From: Telmatospirillum sp. J64-1
GTDB lineage: Bacteria; Pseudomonadota; Alphaproteobacteria; Rhodospirillales; Magnetospirillaceae
Length of the DNA stretch: 64,000 nucleotides
Direction of reading: 5' to 3'
Assembly (NCBI RefSeq): GCF_006980715.1
Contig: NZ_SBHN01000011.1
Span: forward strand, 94,703 to 158,702
Each line of letters starts with the position of its first letter. Within the stretch, counting starts at the first letter, position 1. Of the stretch, positions 1 to 9,373 are shown in pieces. The notes beneath the pieces are model-generated. The model was not told the DNA's origin. It saw only the letters and a list, made by a program, of their open reading frames with translations, and made no database searches. Both the position numbers and the translations under genes were made by a program.

Positions 1-467
1 GCCAAGTGCGGGAATGGAACCACGACGGGGCCCTGGACTGGCACCTGCTGGATTACGACTTCCACAAGGGCGCCCAGCGCCTGGTGCGCGACCTGAACCG
101 CCTCTACCGCGAGACCCCGGCCCTGCATCAGATGGATTGCGAGCCGCAGGGTTTCGCCTGGATCGACGCCAATGACCGCGACAACTCGGTCCTGTCCTAT
201 ATGCGCAAGGGCGCCAATCCCGACGATCTGGTGGTGGTCGTCTGCAATTTCACGCCCCAGGTGCTCCACAATTACCGCATCGGCATGCCCTTCGGCGGCG
301 CCTGGGGCGAGCGCCTGAATACCGATTCGACCGATTACGGCGGCTCGGGTGTGAGCAATGGCGGCGAGTTGATGGCCGAGGAGGTGCCCTGGCACGGCCA
401 GCCGGTATCCCTCAGCCTGACGCTGCCGCCATTGGCGACCCTGGTCCTCCAGCCGCTTCACCGCTGA
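1..467 (+). CDS. glgB: 1,4-alpha-glucan branching enzyme, C-terminal part (cut by window edge)
   Basis: This is the last ~154 codons of a glycogen branching enzyme, which makes alpha-1,6 branches in glycogen in the cytoplasm. The reading frame is open at the window edge, so the catalytic barrel lies outside. Visible is the [16 protein letters not shown] segment typical of the end of the GlgB catalytic domain, followed by the C-terminal all-beta domain ([17 protein letters not shown], then [15 protein letters not shown]). The stop codon lies 7 bases before glgX, which indicates one operon with glgX, treZ and malQ. The identification rests on the conserved C-terminal signature and the neighbours. 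Confidence 0.93.
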   Translation, partial: QVREWNHDGALDWHLLDYDFHKGAQRLVRDLNRLYRETPALHQMDCEPQGFAWIDANDRDNSVLSYMRKGANPDDLVVVVCNFTPQVLHNYRIGMPFGGAWGERLNTDSTDYGGSGVSNGGELMAEEVPWHGQPVSLSLTLPPLATLVLQPLHR

Positions 468-474
468 CCGTCAG

Positions 475-2634
475 ATGCGTCGGCGCGTCTGGCCAGGTCA
501 CCCATATCCGCTGGGCGCCACATGGGACGGGAAGGGGGTCAATTTCGCCCTTTTCTCGGCCCATGCCGAGCAGGTGGAACTGTGCCTTTTCGATCCGCGC
601 GGACAGCGGGAGCAGGAACGCATCCTGCTGACCGAATATACCGACGAGGTCTGGCATTGCTATCTGCCCGACATCCGTCCAGGCCAGCTTTACGGCTATC
701 GCGTCTATGGCCCCTGGGACCCGTTGCGCGGCCATCGCTTCAACCATCACAAGCTGCTGTTGGATCCCTATGCCAAGGCGCTGACGGGCGAGTTCAAGTG
801 GCATGATGCCGTTTTCGGCTACCGCCCCAATTCCTCGCGCGCGGACCTGTCCTTCGACCGGCGCGATTCCGCGCGCTACATGCCCAAGGGAAGGGTGGTC
901 GACACGGCCTTCACCTGGGCCGACGATAAACGCCCCGGCCATCCCTGGCCGTCCAGCGTGATCTATGAGGCCCATGTGAAGGGCCTGACCATGAACCATC
1001 CCGGCGTGCCTGCGGAATTGCGCGGCACTTTCCTGGGATTGAGTCAGCCGGCGGTGCTGGATCATCTGGTGTCGCTGGGGGTGACGGCCATCGAGCTTCT
1101 GCCCGTCCACGCCATGATCGACGAGCGCCCCCTGGTCGATCGCGGCTTGCGCAATTACTGGGGCTATAATTCCATCGGCTTCTTCGCCCCCGACCAGCGT
1201 TACCGCCAGGACAGTGCCCACCGCGAATTCAAGTCCATGGTCCAGCGCCTGCACGAAGCGGGTATTGAGGTCATTCTCGACGTGGTCTACAACCACACCG
1301 CGGAAGGCAACCATCTGGGGCCGTCGCTCAGCTTCAAGGGCATCGACAATGCCTCCTACTATCGCCTGGTGCCGGGCGACGAGCGCTATTACGACAATTA
1401 TTCCGGCTGCGGCAATACGCTGAACCTGCGCCATCCCCGCGTGTTGCAGATGGTGATGGATTCACTGCGCTATTGGGTCGAGGAAATGCATGTGGACGGC
1501 TTCCGCTTCGATCTGGCGCCGGCCCTGGCGCGCGAACGCGACAGCTTCGACCCCGGCTCGGGCTTCTTCGATGCGGTGCGCCAGGACCCGGTCCTGTCGA
1601 AGGTCAAGCTGATCGCCGAACCCTGGGACCTGGGCAGCGACGGCTACCGCCTGGGCGGCTTTCCTCCCGGCTGGGCGGAATGGAACGGGCGCTATCGCGA
1701 TACCCTGCGCCGTTTCTGGCGGGGCGAGGGCGGGCTGATCGGCGATCTCGCCTCGCGCTTCACCGGCTCGTCGGACATGTTCCATTGGGGCGGGCGGCGG
1801 CCTTGGGCCAGCATCAATTTCGTCACCGCCCATGACGGCTTCACCCTGCGCGATCTGGTCACCTACAACCAGAAGCACAACGAGGCCAATGGCGAGGAGA
1901 ACCGCGACGGCGAACGCGAGAACCACAGCTGGAATTGCGGCACCGAAGGCCCGACCAAGGACCCGAAAATTCTTGCCCTGCGTGCCCGCCAGCAACGGAA
2001 CCTGCTGGCCAGCCTGCTGTTGTCGCAGGGTGTGCCCATGCTGTTGGCCGGTGACGAGATCGGCAATAGCCAGCGTGGCAACAACAATGCCTATTGCCAG
2101 GACAACCAGATCGGCTGGATCAACTGGCAAGACGCGGACGAGGACCTGCTGGCCTTCACCCGTCGCCTGCTGAAGCTGCGCCACCGCCATCCGGTCTTCC
2201 GGCGGCCGCGTTTCTTCGAAGGGCGGCGCGTGGAACGGCTGGGCCTGAAGGACATCACCTGGGTGACGCCCGAAGGCCGGGAGATGCAGCATCAGGACTG
2301 GCTGATGCCTTTCGCCCGGTCGCTCGGATTCATCCTGGGGGGCGAAGCCTGCGAGTTTGACAGCGAAACCGGCGTTGAGACCATCGACGATAGTTTTCTG
2401 GTGTTGCTCAACGCCTATCACGAGACCATCGACTATCGCCTGCCGCCGGCGGAGCTTGGGCGGGCCTGGGAATTGGTGCTCGATACCCGCCATGCCGACG
2501 GGCTGGGCGAGGGCGGGCTTTTCCAGGCCGGCACGATCTTTCCGCTGGGGCCGCGCAGCTTGGTCCTTCTGGTCCGGCGCGGCGGTGTCGAGGGGCATCC
2601 CATCCCGCGCGGTAAAGGAGGCGCGACATCATGA
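475..2634 (+). CDS. glgX: glycogen debranching enzyme GlgX (isoamylase type)
   Basis: Hydrolyses alpha-1,6 branch points of glycogen limit dextrins; GH13 family, cytoplasmic, 719 aa, normal for GlgX. The N-terminal CBM48-like domain (about residues 5-110, YPLGATWDGKGVNFALFS) precedes the barrel. Conserved regions are DVVYNH (269-274), DGFRFD (341-346, nucleophile D346), the acid/base E382 in LIAEPWDLG, and D454 in TAHDGFTLRDLVTYN. The long NGEENRDGENHSWNCG-like insert after region IV is characteristic of GlgX and TreX. The ATG at 475 follows glgB by 7 bases. The gene ends in an ATGA overlap with treZ, so the two are translationally coupled. Confidence 0.95.
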   Translation: MRRRVWPGHPYPLGATWDGKGVNFALFSAHAEQVELCLFDPRGQREQERILLTEYTDEVWHCYLPDIRPGQLYGYRVYGPWDPLRGHRFNHHKLLLDPYAKALTGEFKWHDAVFGYRPNSSRADLSFDRRDSARYMPKGRVVDTAFTWADDKRPGHPWPSSVIYEAHVKGLTMNHPGVPAELRGTFLGLSQPAVLDHLVSLGVTAIELLPVHAMIDERPLVDRGLRNYWGYNSIGFFAPDQRYRQDSAHREFKSMVQRLHEAGIEVILDVVYNHTAEGNHLGPSLSFKGIDNASYYRLVPGDERYYDNYSGCGNTLNLRHPRVLQMVMDSLRYWVEEMHVDGFRFDLAPALARERDSFDPGSGFFDAVRQDPVLSKVKLIAEPWDLGSDGYRLGGFPPGWAEWNGRYRDTLRRFWRGEGGLIGDLASRFTGSSDMFHWGGRRPWASINFVTAHDGFTLRDLVTYNQKHNEANGEENRDGERENHSWNCGTEGPTKDPKILALRARQQRNLLASLLLSQGVPMLLAGDEIGNSQRGNNNAYCQDNQIGWINWQDADEDLLAFTRRLLKLRHRHPVFRRPRFFEGRRVERLGLKDITWVTPEGREMQHQDWLMPFARSLGFILGGEACEFDSETGVETIDDSFLVLLNAYHETIDYRLPPAELGRAWELVLDTRHADGLGEGGLFQAGTIFPLGPRSLVLLVRRGGVEGHPIPRGKGGATS

Positions 2635-4463
2635 AGCGGCGTCATCACATGCCTTTCGGCACCCGGATCGAACCTGACGGCGTGCGCTTTTATCTCTGGG
2701 CGCCCGATGCGCGGGAGATGGAGCTGTGCCTCTACGGCCCCCAGGGCAACCGCCTGCGCAAGATGGTCAAGCTGGCGGACGGTTTCTGGGAATGCCTGGC
2801 GGAAGAAGCCCATGCCGGTTGCCGCTACAGTTTCCGGGTGGACGGCGATCTGCATGTGCCCGATCCGGCCTCGCGCTGGCAGCCGGAAGACGTGCATGGC
2901 CCCAGCGAAATCATCGACCCCCAGGCCTTCGATTGGCAGGACGGGGAATGGAAGGGCCGTCCCTGGGAAGAGGCGGTGCTCTATGAATTGCATGTCGGCA
3001 CCTTCACCGAGGAAGGCACCTTCGCCGCCATCGAGAAGAAGCTGGACTATCTTGCCGACCTCGGGGTGACGGCGGTCGAGCTGATGCCGGTGGCCGACTT
3101 TCCGGGCAGCCGCAACTGGGGTTATGACGGCGTGCTGCATTTCGCCCCCGATTCCCGCTATGGCCGTCCCGAGGACCTGAAGCGTCTGGTCCAGGCCTGC
3201 CACGCGCGGGGGCTGATGGCCTTTCTGGACGTGGTCTACAACCATTTCGGCCCGGACGGGAATTACCTTCACGTCTATGCCAAGAAGTTCTTCACCGACA
3301 AGCACCAGACGCCCTGGGGCGCCGGCATCAACTACGATGACGAGCATTCCGAGGTGGTGCGCGACTTCTTCGTCCACAACGCGCTTTACTGGCTGGAGGA
3401 ATATCACTTCGACGGCCTGCGCTTCGATGCCGTCCATGCCATCAAGGACGACAGCGAGCGCCACTTCCTCTACGAGCTGGCCGAGCGGGTGCGCGAGGAA
3501 TTCCAGGAACAGCGCGAGATCCATCTGGTGCTGGAGAATGACGACAATGCCGCGCGCTTCCTCGACCGCGACAAGGAAACCGGCCATGCCCGTCACTTCA
3601 CGGCGCAGTGGAACGACGATATCCACCATGTCCTGCATACCATCGCCACAGGCGAGGACGGCGGCTATTACGCCGATTATGCCGACGACCCGCTGAACAA
3701 GCTGGGCCGTTGCCTGGCTCAGGGTTTCGCCTTCCAGGGCGAGGCCTCGCCCTATCGCCAGGGCGAGAAGCGGGGCGAGCCTTCGGCCCATCTGCCGCCG
3801 CTGTCCTTCGTTTCCTTCATCCAGAACCACGACCAGGTGGGCAACCGCGCCATGGGCGAGCGCATCACCGCCCTGGCCTCGCGCGAGCAGGTGCGGGCGG
3901 TGGCGGCACTTTACCTGATGGCCCCGTCGATCCCCATGCTGTTCATGGGCGAGGAATGGGCGGCGCGCGAACCCTTCTATTTCTTCTGCGATTTCGAAGG
4001 GGAATTGAGCGAGGCGGTGCGCGAGGGACGGCGCAAGGAATTCGCGGGTTTCCCGCAATTCGCCGACCCCAAGGCGCGCGAGGCCATTCCCGATCCCACC
4101 AGTCACGACACCTTCGCCGCCTGCATCCTCGACTGGACCGCCGCGACGGCGGAACAGCACGAGGAGATGCGCGACTTCTATCGCGAGGCGTTGAGGACGA
4201 GGCGGCGCGAGATCACCTGGCGCCTGGCCGGGATGCAGGGCGGCTCGGGCGGTTATGAATTGCTGGGCGGGCGCGTGCTGCAAGCGTCCTGGATGCTGGG
4301 CGATTCCTCGCGCCTGGAAGTCATCGCCAATCTGGGGCCGGAGCCGGCCCGCATTGAGGAGGAGCCCGAAGGCACCTTCCTCTTCGCCACCCATCCCGAC
4401 GCGGCCGAGGATTTGCCGCCCTGGTCGGTGGCCTGGTATCTGCACGGGGGTGAGGGATCTTGA
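2631..4463 (+). CDS. treZ: malto-oligosyltrehalose trehalohydrolase
   Basis: Releases trehalose from maltooligosyl-trehalose (second step of the TreY-TreZ route); GH13, 610 aa. Diagnostic is DPASRWQPEDVHGPSEI near residues 83-99, which resembles TreZ and not GlgB. Barrel motifs are DVVYNHFGPDGNYL, DGLRFD (261-266, nucleophile D266), E302 in LVLEND, and D401 in QNHDQVGNR. AAAGGAGG at 2614-2621 sits 9 bases before the ATG, and the start overlaps the glgX stop (ATGA). Its partner synthase TreY is not in this window; the next gene is malQ. A glycogen-branching activity cannot be fully excluded but the signature argues against it. Confidence 0.9.
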   Translation: MKRRHHMPFGTRIEPDGVRFYLWAPDAREMELCLYGPQGNRLRKMVKLADGFWECLAEEAHAGCRYSFRVDGDLHVPDPASRWQPEDVHGPSEIIDPQAFDWQDGEWKGRPWEEAVLYELHVGTFTEEGTFAAIEKKLDYLADLGVTAVELMPVADFPGSRNWGYDGVLHFAPDSRYGRPEDLKRLVQACHARGLMAFLDVVYNHFGPDGNYLHVYAKKFFTDKHQTPWGAGINYDDEHSEVVRDFFVHNALYWLEEYHFDGLRFDAVHAIKDDSERHFLYELAERVREEFQEQREIHLVLENDDNAARFLDRDKETGHARHFTAQWNDDIHHVLHTIATGEDGGYYADYADDPLNKLGRCLAQGFAFQGEASPYRQGEKRGEPSAHLPPLSFVSFIQNHDQVGNRAMGERITALASREQVRAVAALYLMAPSIPMLFMGEEWAAREPFYFFCDFEGELSEAVREGRRKEFAGFPQFADPKAREAIPDPTSHDTFAACILDWTAATAEQHEEMRDFYREALRTRRREITWRLAGMQGGSGGYELLGGRVLQASWMLGDSSRLEVIANLGPEPARIEEEPEGTFLFATHPDAAEDLPPWSVAWYLHGGEGS

Positions 4464-6676
4464 GCGACAAGCTGGACCGGCTGGCCCATCTGGCCGGCAT
4501 CGAAGAGGGGTGGCACGATTTCTTCGGCAACTGGCGCCCCGTCTCGGCGGAGACCAAGCGGGCCTTTCTGGCGGCCATGGGCTTCGCGGTCGAAGACGAC
4601 GAGGCGCTCGCCCGCAGCCTGGACGAATTCGAAAACCGTCCATGGCGGCGCTGGCTGGAGCCCGTCCAGGTGATCGTCCAGGGGCAGGGGGCGGCGGAAG
4701 TGACCGTGACCCTGCCAGCCGACCGGGACGATGTGGAATTCCGCTGGGAACTGGTTGAGGAACTGGATATCCGCCATGGCGGCACTTTCCGTCCGGCAAC
4801 CCTGCCCATGCTGGAGGAAAGAGAGGTGGACGGGCGGCTGTGCCGCCGCCGCCTGCTGCGCCTGCCGGGCCTGCCGGGGCCGGGCTATCACGTTCTGCGC
4901 CTGACCCAGGGCGAGGACGAAGCCAGCATGGACTTCATCGTCGCCCCGCCCAGTGCCTATCTGCCCAAGGCCCTGGAAGAGGGCAGGGTCTGGGGCTTCG
5001 CCACCCAGCTTTATGCCCTGCGCTCGGAGCGCAACTGGGGCTGCGGCGACTATACCGATCTGGGCGACCTGATGCGGGTGGCCGGACGCCTTGGCGCGGC
5101 GGCCGTCGGGGTCAATCCGCTGCATGCCCTGTTCCCCAACCAGCCCCACCGTTTCAGCCCCTATGCGCCCAGTTCGCGGCTGTTCGTCAACATCGCCTAT
5201 CTGGATGTCGAGGCCATCGAGGATTTCGCCGAATGCCAGAAGGCCAGGCGGCTGGTCGCCGCGCCGGCCTTCCAGGGTCGCCTGTCCGAGATGCGCAATG
5301 CCGAACTGGTCGACTATGTTGGCGTCGCCTCGCTGAAGCGTCCGGTGCTGGAAGCCCTGTGGGAGTCCTTCCGCGAGAAGCATGTCGCCCAGGACAGCCC
5401 GCGCGCCTTCGCCTTCGCCGAATACCAGCGCCAGGGCGGCTGGAAGATGGAGCAATTCGCCACCTTCGAGGCCTTGCAGGAACACTTTCTGGAGCAGGGG
5501 CCGGAAATGGGCTGGTGGCGCCGCTGGCCGCAGGAATTCCAGGACAGCCACTCCCAGGCGGTGGACGAGTTCCGCGAGTCTCATGCCGACAGGGTGGGCT
5601 TCTATCTTTATCTGCAATGGCAGGCCGATTTGCAACTGGCCGCCGCCCATGCCGCCTGCATGGAATACGACATGCCGGTCGGGCTGTACCGCGACCTGGG
5701 CGTGGGCATTGCCGATGACGGCGCCGAGGCGTGGTCGCAGCAGACCTTGCTGTCGCTGGGCGTGACCGTGGGGGCGCCGCCCGACCAGCTGAACCTGAAG
5801 GGACAGGATTGGGGGCTTGCGCCCTTCAATCCCATCGCCATGCGCGAGGATTGCTACCGCCCCTTCATCGCCGTGCTTCAGGCCAATATGCGCCATGCCG
5901 GGGCCATGCGCCTGGACCATGCCATGAGCCTGCAGCGGCTATACTGGATTCCACGCGGCTCTTCCGCCGATCAGGGCGCCTATGTGCGTTTCCCCGTCGC
6001 CGATCTTTTCGCCCTGGTGGCGCTGGAAAGCCGTCGCAACCGGTGCCTGGTGATCGGCGAGGACCTGGGCACCGTGCCGGAAGGCTTCCGCGAGCGGATG
6101 CAGGCGGCGCGGCTGCTGGCCTATCGCCTGCTCTATTTCGAGCGCAGGGACGACGCCACCTTCAAGGAGCCGGGGGAGTTTCCCGACCTGGCCCTGGTGG
6201 CGGTGGGCACCCATGACCTGCCGGCGCTAAAGGCTTGGTGGAACGATTATGATCTCGAATTGCGCGAGCGTCTCGACCTCTACCCCAAGCCGGAGATGGC
6301 GCCCGAGGAGCGCCGGGGCCGCCAGCAGGACCGCGAGCGCCTGGTCTGGGCCTTGCGCTGCCAGGGCCTGCTGCCCGACGACTTCCCCACCGGCCGGGAC
6401 CTCGACGACGGGCAGATCCAGGCTTTGCAGCAGGCCGCCCATGCCTTCGTCGACCGCACGCCCAGCAAGCTGATGATGGTGCAGATCGAGGATGTGCTGG
6501 GGACCGAGATTCAGATGAACATGCCGGGCACCACCGACCAGCATCCCAACTGGCGGATACGCCTGCCGCTGACGGTGGAGGAGATCGGCCGCGACGAACG
6601 CTTCGCCGGGATGGCTCGGCGCTTGCTCGAGGGGCGCTGCCCGGCGCCTCAGCGCGACAAGGTGGCGTTGTCATGA
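4460..6676 (+). CDS. malQ: 4-alpha-glucanotransferase (amylomaltase)
   Basis: Disproportionates maltodextrins by transferring glucan chains between acceptors; GH77, cytoplasmic. Length 738 aa, the long proteobacterial form with an N-terminal extension of about 150 residues before the barrel. Catalytic motifs: RNWGCGDYTDLGDL, D486 in MRLDHAMSLQR (nucleophile), E534 in IGEDLGTVP (acid/base) and D586 in VGTHDLPALK. Translation probably begins at TTG 4460, which overlaps the treZ stop as TTGA, behind a purine-rich GGGGGTGAGGG. No ATG in frame lies near enough to replace it without losing conserved N-terminal sequence. Works on linear dextrins made by GlgX and GlgP. Confidence 0.93.
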   Translation: MSDKLDRLAHLAGIEEGWHDFFGNWRPVSAETKRAFLAAMGFAVEDDEALARSLDEFENRPWRRWLEPVQVIVQGQGAAEVTVTLPADRDDVEFRWELVEELDIRHGGTFRPATLPMLEEREVDGRLCRRRLLRLPGLPGPGYHVLRLTQGEDEASMDFIVAPPSAYLPKALEEGRVWGFATQLYALRSERNWGCGDYTDLGDLMRVAGRLGAAAVGVNPLHALFPNQPHRFSPYAPSSRLFVNIAYLDVEAIEDFAECQKARRLVAAPAFQGRLSEMRNAELVDYVGVASLKRPVLEALWESFREKHVAQDSPRAFAFAEYQRQGGWKMEQFATFEALQEHFLEQGPEMGWWRRWPQEFQDSHSQAVDEFRESHADRVGFYLYLQWQADLQLAAAHAACMEYDMPVGLYRDLGVGIADDGAEAWSQQTLLSLGVTVGAPPDQLNLKGQDWGLAPFNPIAMREDCYRPFIAVLQANMRHAGAMRLDHAMSLQRLYWIPRGSSADQGAYVRFPVADLFALVALESRRNRCLVIGEDLGTVPEGFRERMQAARLLAYRLLYFERRDDATFKEPGEFPDLALVAVGTHDLPALKAWWNDYDLELRERLDLYPKPEMAPEERRGRQQDRERLVWALRCQGLLPDDFPTGRDLDDGQIQALQQAAHAFVDRTPSKLMMVQIEDVLGTEIQMNMPGTTDQHPNWRIRLPLTVEEIGRDERFAGMARRLLEGRCPAPQRDKVALS

Positions 6677-6682
6677 TCCGTG

Positions 6683-6714
6683 CGATCCCCGCCGCTTGAC
6701 AGCGGCGGGGATCG
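6683..6714 (+). terminator. 13-bp perfect hairpin after malQ
   Basis: Arms 6683-6695 (CGATCCCCGCCGC) and 6702-6714 pair perfectly around a 6-base loop TTGACA. No U-tract follows, so it may be a Rho-independent-like pause, an mRNA 3' stabiliser, or an intercistronic processing site between malQ and glgP rather than a full terminator. The loop happens to spell a consensus -35 box. Confidence 0.5.
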
Positions 6715-6756
6715 TGAGACTTGTACCAATGAGAAACGGAGAGGGGACGCGGCGCA

Positions 6757-9234
6757 ATGTGGCGAAATGACTCCAGCACCGGAACCAAGGCCAGCGATGC
6801 CGAGGTTGCCACCATCCGCAAGAGCCTGGTCAACCACCTGACCTATTCCGTGGGCAAGGACCCCAAGAGCGCGACCACCCGCGACTGGTTCCTGGCGACG
6901 GCCTATACGGTGCGCGACCACATGGTCGAACGCTGGATGCAGACCCGGCGCGCCTATGAAGAGGCCGATGCCAAGCGCGTCTATTACCTCTCCATGGAAT
7001 TTCTGATGGGGCGCACCCTCGTCAATGCCATGATCAATCTCGGCATCTACGACGCCACCTGCCGGGCTGTGGCGGAACTGGGCTGCGACCTTGAGGAACT
7101 TCAGGGGTGGGAAGTGGAGGCCGCGCTGGGCAATGGCGGCCTGGGACGCCTCGCCGCCTGTCTGCTGGATTCCCTGGCGACGCTGGACATGCCGGGCTTC
7201 GGCTACGGCATCCGTTACGAATACGGCATGTTCACCCAGCATCTGGAAAAGGGCTGGCAGGTCGAGGCACCCGAGAACTGGCTGCGCTACGGCAATCCCT
7301 GGGAATTTCCCCGTCCGGGGGTGATCTATCCGGTGCGGTTCGGCGGCCGCGTCGTCCATTACAAGGATCATGAGGGACATTGGCGCCATCAATGGACCGA
7401 TGCCGAGGAGGTCATGGCCATGGCTTTCGACCTGCCGGTGCCGGGCTATGGCGGCCGCACGGTCAACAATCTGCGCCTGTGGTCGGCCCGTTCCACCCGC
7501 GAGTTCAACCTGAAATACTTCAATGCCGGAAATTACATCGAGGCGGTGAAGGACAAGACGGAATCGGAAAACCTGTCCAAGGTCCTCTATCCCAGCGATT
7601 CCACCGCGCGCGGCAAGGAATTGCGTTTCCGGCAGGAATATTTCTTCGTCTCGGCCTCGATCCAGGACATTTTGGCGCGCTACCGCAAGACCCATTCCTC
7701 GCTGGACAGGCTGCACGAACATGTCGCCATCCAGCTCAACGACACTCATCCGGCCATGACCGTGGCCGAGTTGCAGCGCGTGCTGGTCGACGATTACGGC
7801 TATGGCTGGGACAAGGCCTGGGAGATCACGCGGAACACCTGCGCCTATACCAACCACACCCTGCTGCCCGAGGCGCTGGAAACCTGGCCGGTCCATATCT
7901 TCGAGCGCCTGCTGCCGCGCCATCTGGAAATCATCTACGAGATCAATCACCGCTTCCTGGAGCAGGTGCGCCACCGCTGGCCGGGCGATACCGAGATCAT
8001 GCGCCGTATGTCGCTGGTGGACGAGAGCGGCGAGCGGCGGGTGCGTATGGCCCATCTGTCCATCGTCGGTAGCCACAAGGTCAACGGTGTCGCGGAAATC
8101 CATACGCAGTTGATGAAAAGCACCATCTTCTCGGATTTCGACCGCTTCGAGCCGGGCAAGATCAACTGCAAGACCAACGGCATCACGCCGCGCCGCTGGC
8201 TGGTCGCGGCCAATCCGGCCCTGTCGCAATTGATCACCGAGCGCATCGGCGACGGTTGGGAACGCGAGTTGGACCGTCTCGACGGGCTGCTCCCGGCCGC
8301 CGACGATCCGGAATTCCGCGCCCGCTTCGCCGCCATCAAGAAAGCCAACAAGGAACGCCTGGCCCAGCTCATCGCCCAGCGCCTGGGCGTGGACCTGCGC
8401 GTCGATTCCCTGTTCGACGTGATGGTCAAGCGCATCCACGAATACAAGCGCCAACTGCTCAACGTCCTGCACGTCATCACGCGCTACAACCGTATCCGCG
8501 CCAATCCCGGTGCCGACATCGTGCCGCGTACGGTGATCATCGCCGGTAAGGCGGCGCCGGGATACGCCATGGCCAAGCTGGTCATCAAGCTGATCAATGA
8601 CGTGGCCGACGTGGTCAATAACGACCCGGTGCTGGGCGACCGCCTGAAGCTGGTTTTCGTGCCCAATTACAATGTCTCGACGGCCGAGGTGATCATGCCC
8701 GCCGCCGACCTGTCCGAACAGATTTCCACCGCCGGCACCGAGGCTTCCGGCACCGGCAACATGAAGCTGTCGCTGAACGGGGCGCTGACCATCGGCACCT
8801 GGGACGGCGCCAATGTGGAGATCTGCGAGGAGGTGGGCGAGGAACATATGTTCCTGTTCGGCCTGAAGGCCCATGACGTGGCGCGTCTGCGGCGGGACGG
8901 CTGGGACCCGCAGGCGGCGATCCGTTCCAACGGCGAACTGGCCCGGGCCATCGAGATGATCGCCAGCGGCTATTTCTCGCCCGACCAGCCCGACCGTTTC
9001 CATCCCATCATCGACAGCCTGACCATCGGCGGCGATTTCTATCTGCTGACCGCCGATTATGCCCCTTATGTGCTGGCCCAGGAACGGGTGGATGAATTGT
9101 ACCGCCATCCCCAGGAATGGCAGCGCAAGACGGTCCTGAACGTGGCGCGCATGGGCAAGTTCTCCAGCGACCGCACGGTGCGGGAATATGCAGCCGAAAT
9201 CTGGAACATCCATTCCCGCCCGCCGGAGAAGTGA
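6757..9234 (+). CDS. glgP: glycogen/starch phosphorylase
   Basis: Phosphorolytic release of glucose-1-phosphate from alpha-1,4 glucan ends; GT35, PLP-dependent, 825 aa, standard length. The PLP-binding lysine is K670 in EASGTGNMKLSLNGALTIG, followed by TWDGANVEICEEVG. Other family blocks: YYLSMEFLMGRTL near residue 70, GNGGLGRLAACLLDS near 125, QLNDTHPAMTV near 330 and TNGITPRRW near 475. ATG 6757 is preceded by GGAGAGGGG. It lies 80 bases after malQ, beyond a hairpin, so it may be co-transcribed or partly independent. It completes a degradation set (GlgX, MalQ, GlgP); glgC and glgA are not in the window. Confidence 0.96.
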   Translation: MWRNDSSTGTKASDAEVATIRKSLVNHLTYSVGKDPKSATTRDWFLATAYTVRDHMVERWMQTRRAYEEADAKRVYYLSMEFLMGRTLVNAMINLGIYDATCRAVAELGCDLEELQGWEVEAALGNGGLGRLAACLLDSLATLDMPGFGYGIRYEYGMFTQHLEKGWQVEAPENWLRYGNPWEFPRPGVIYPVRFGGRVVHYKDHEGHWRHQWTDAEEVMAMAFDLPVPGYGGRTVNNLRLWSARSTREFNLKYFNAGNYIEAVKDKTESENLSKVLYPSDSTARGKELRFRQEYFFVSASIQDILARYRKTHSSLDRLHEHVAIQLNDTHPAMTVAELQRVLVDDYGYGWDKAWEITRNTCAYTNHTLLPEALETWPVHIFERLLPRHLEIIYEINHRFLEQVRHRWPGDTEIMRRMSLVDESGERRVRMAHLSIVGSHKVNGVAEIHTQLMKSTIFSDFDRFEPGKINCKTNGITPRRWLVAANPALSQLITERIGDGWERELDRLDGLLPAADDPEFRARFAAIKKANKERLAQLIAQRLGVDLRVDSLFDVMVKRIHEYKRQLLNVLHVITRYNRIRANPGADIVPRTVIIAGKAAPGYAMAKLVIKLINDVADVVNNDPVLGDRLKLVFVPNYNVSTAEVIMPAADLSEQISTAGTEASGTGNMKLSLNGALTIGTWDGANVEICEEVGEEHMFLFGLKAHDVARLRRDGWDPQAAIRSNGELARAIEMIASGYFSPDQPDRFHPIIDSLTIGGDFYLLTADYAPYVLAQERVDELYRHPQEWQRKTVLNVARMGKFSSDRTVREYAAEIWNIHSRPPEK

Positions 9235-9269
9235 CGGAAGGGCTACGGTCCTGTTTCTGGGGCAATCGC

Positions 9270-9282
9270 CCTAGACGAATAG
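9270..9282 (+). promoter_or_regulatory. 13-bp element shared with the pyk upstream region
   Basis: CCTAGACGAATAG lies in the glgP to kinase gap. The same 13 bases occur on the opposite strand at 56562-56574 inside an inverted repeat upstream of pyk. What binds it is unknown; the function is inferred only from repetition in two non-coding gaps. Confidence 0.3.
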
Positions 9283-9311
9283 TGCAATTCCCCGAAATCG
9301 TGTATCGTCCT

Positions 9312-9343
9312 GGAGCTGCCGCATCAGCGGTGGCTCCTTTTTT
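9312..9343 (+). terminator. Rho-independent terminator of the glycogen operon
   Basis: Stem 9312-9322 pairs with 9327-9337 (GGAGCTGCCGC / GCGGTGGCTCC, two G-U wobbles), loop ATCA, followed by six Ts (9338-9343) and further T-rich sequence. It ends only about 30 bases before the kinase start. Confidence 0.8.
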
Positions 9344-9373
9344 CTTTGTTTTGTCGAGGCCTGCCTGACTCCT

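Noticed and set aside
2433..4799. 788-aa open frame on the minus strand
   Set aside because: It is a shadow of treZ/glgX/malQ caused by high GC; the plus-strand proteins have full catalytic motifs, while this frame is rich in Arg/Pro/Gly and has no domain.
6696..6724. TTGACA as a -35 box for glgP
   Set aside because: The hexamer is perfect but lies in the loop of a hairpin, and no acceptable -10 follows at 16-18 bases (ACTTGT, CTTGTA).
6649..9213. 854-aa open frame antisense to glgP
   Set aside because: Shadow frame of a highly conserved enzyme; composition (His/Gln/Gly-rich) is typical for the antisense of GC-rich coding DNA.
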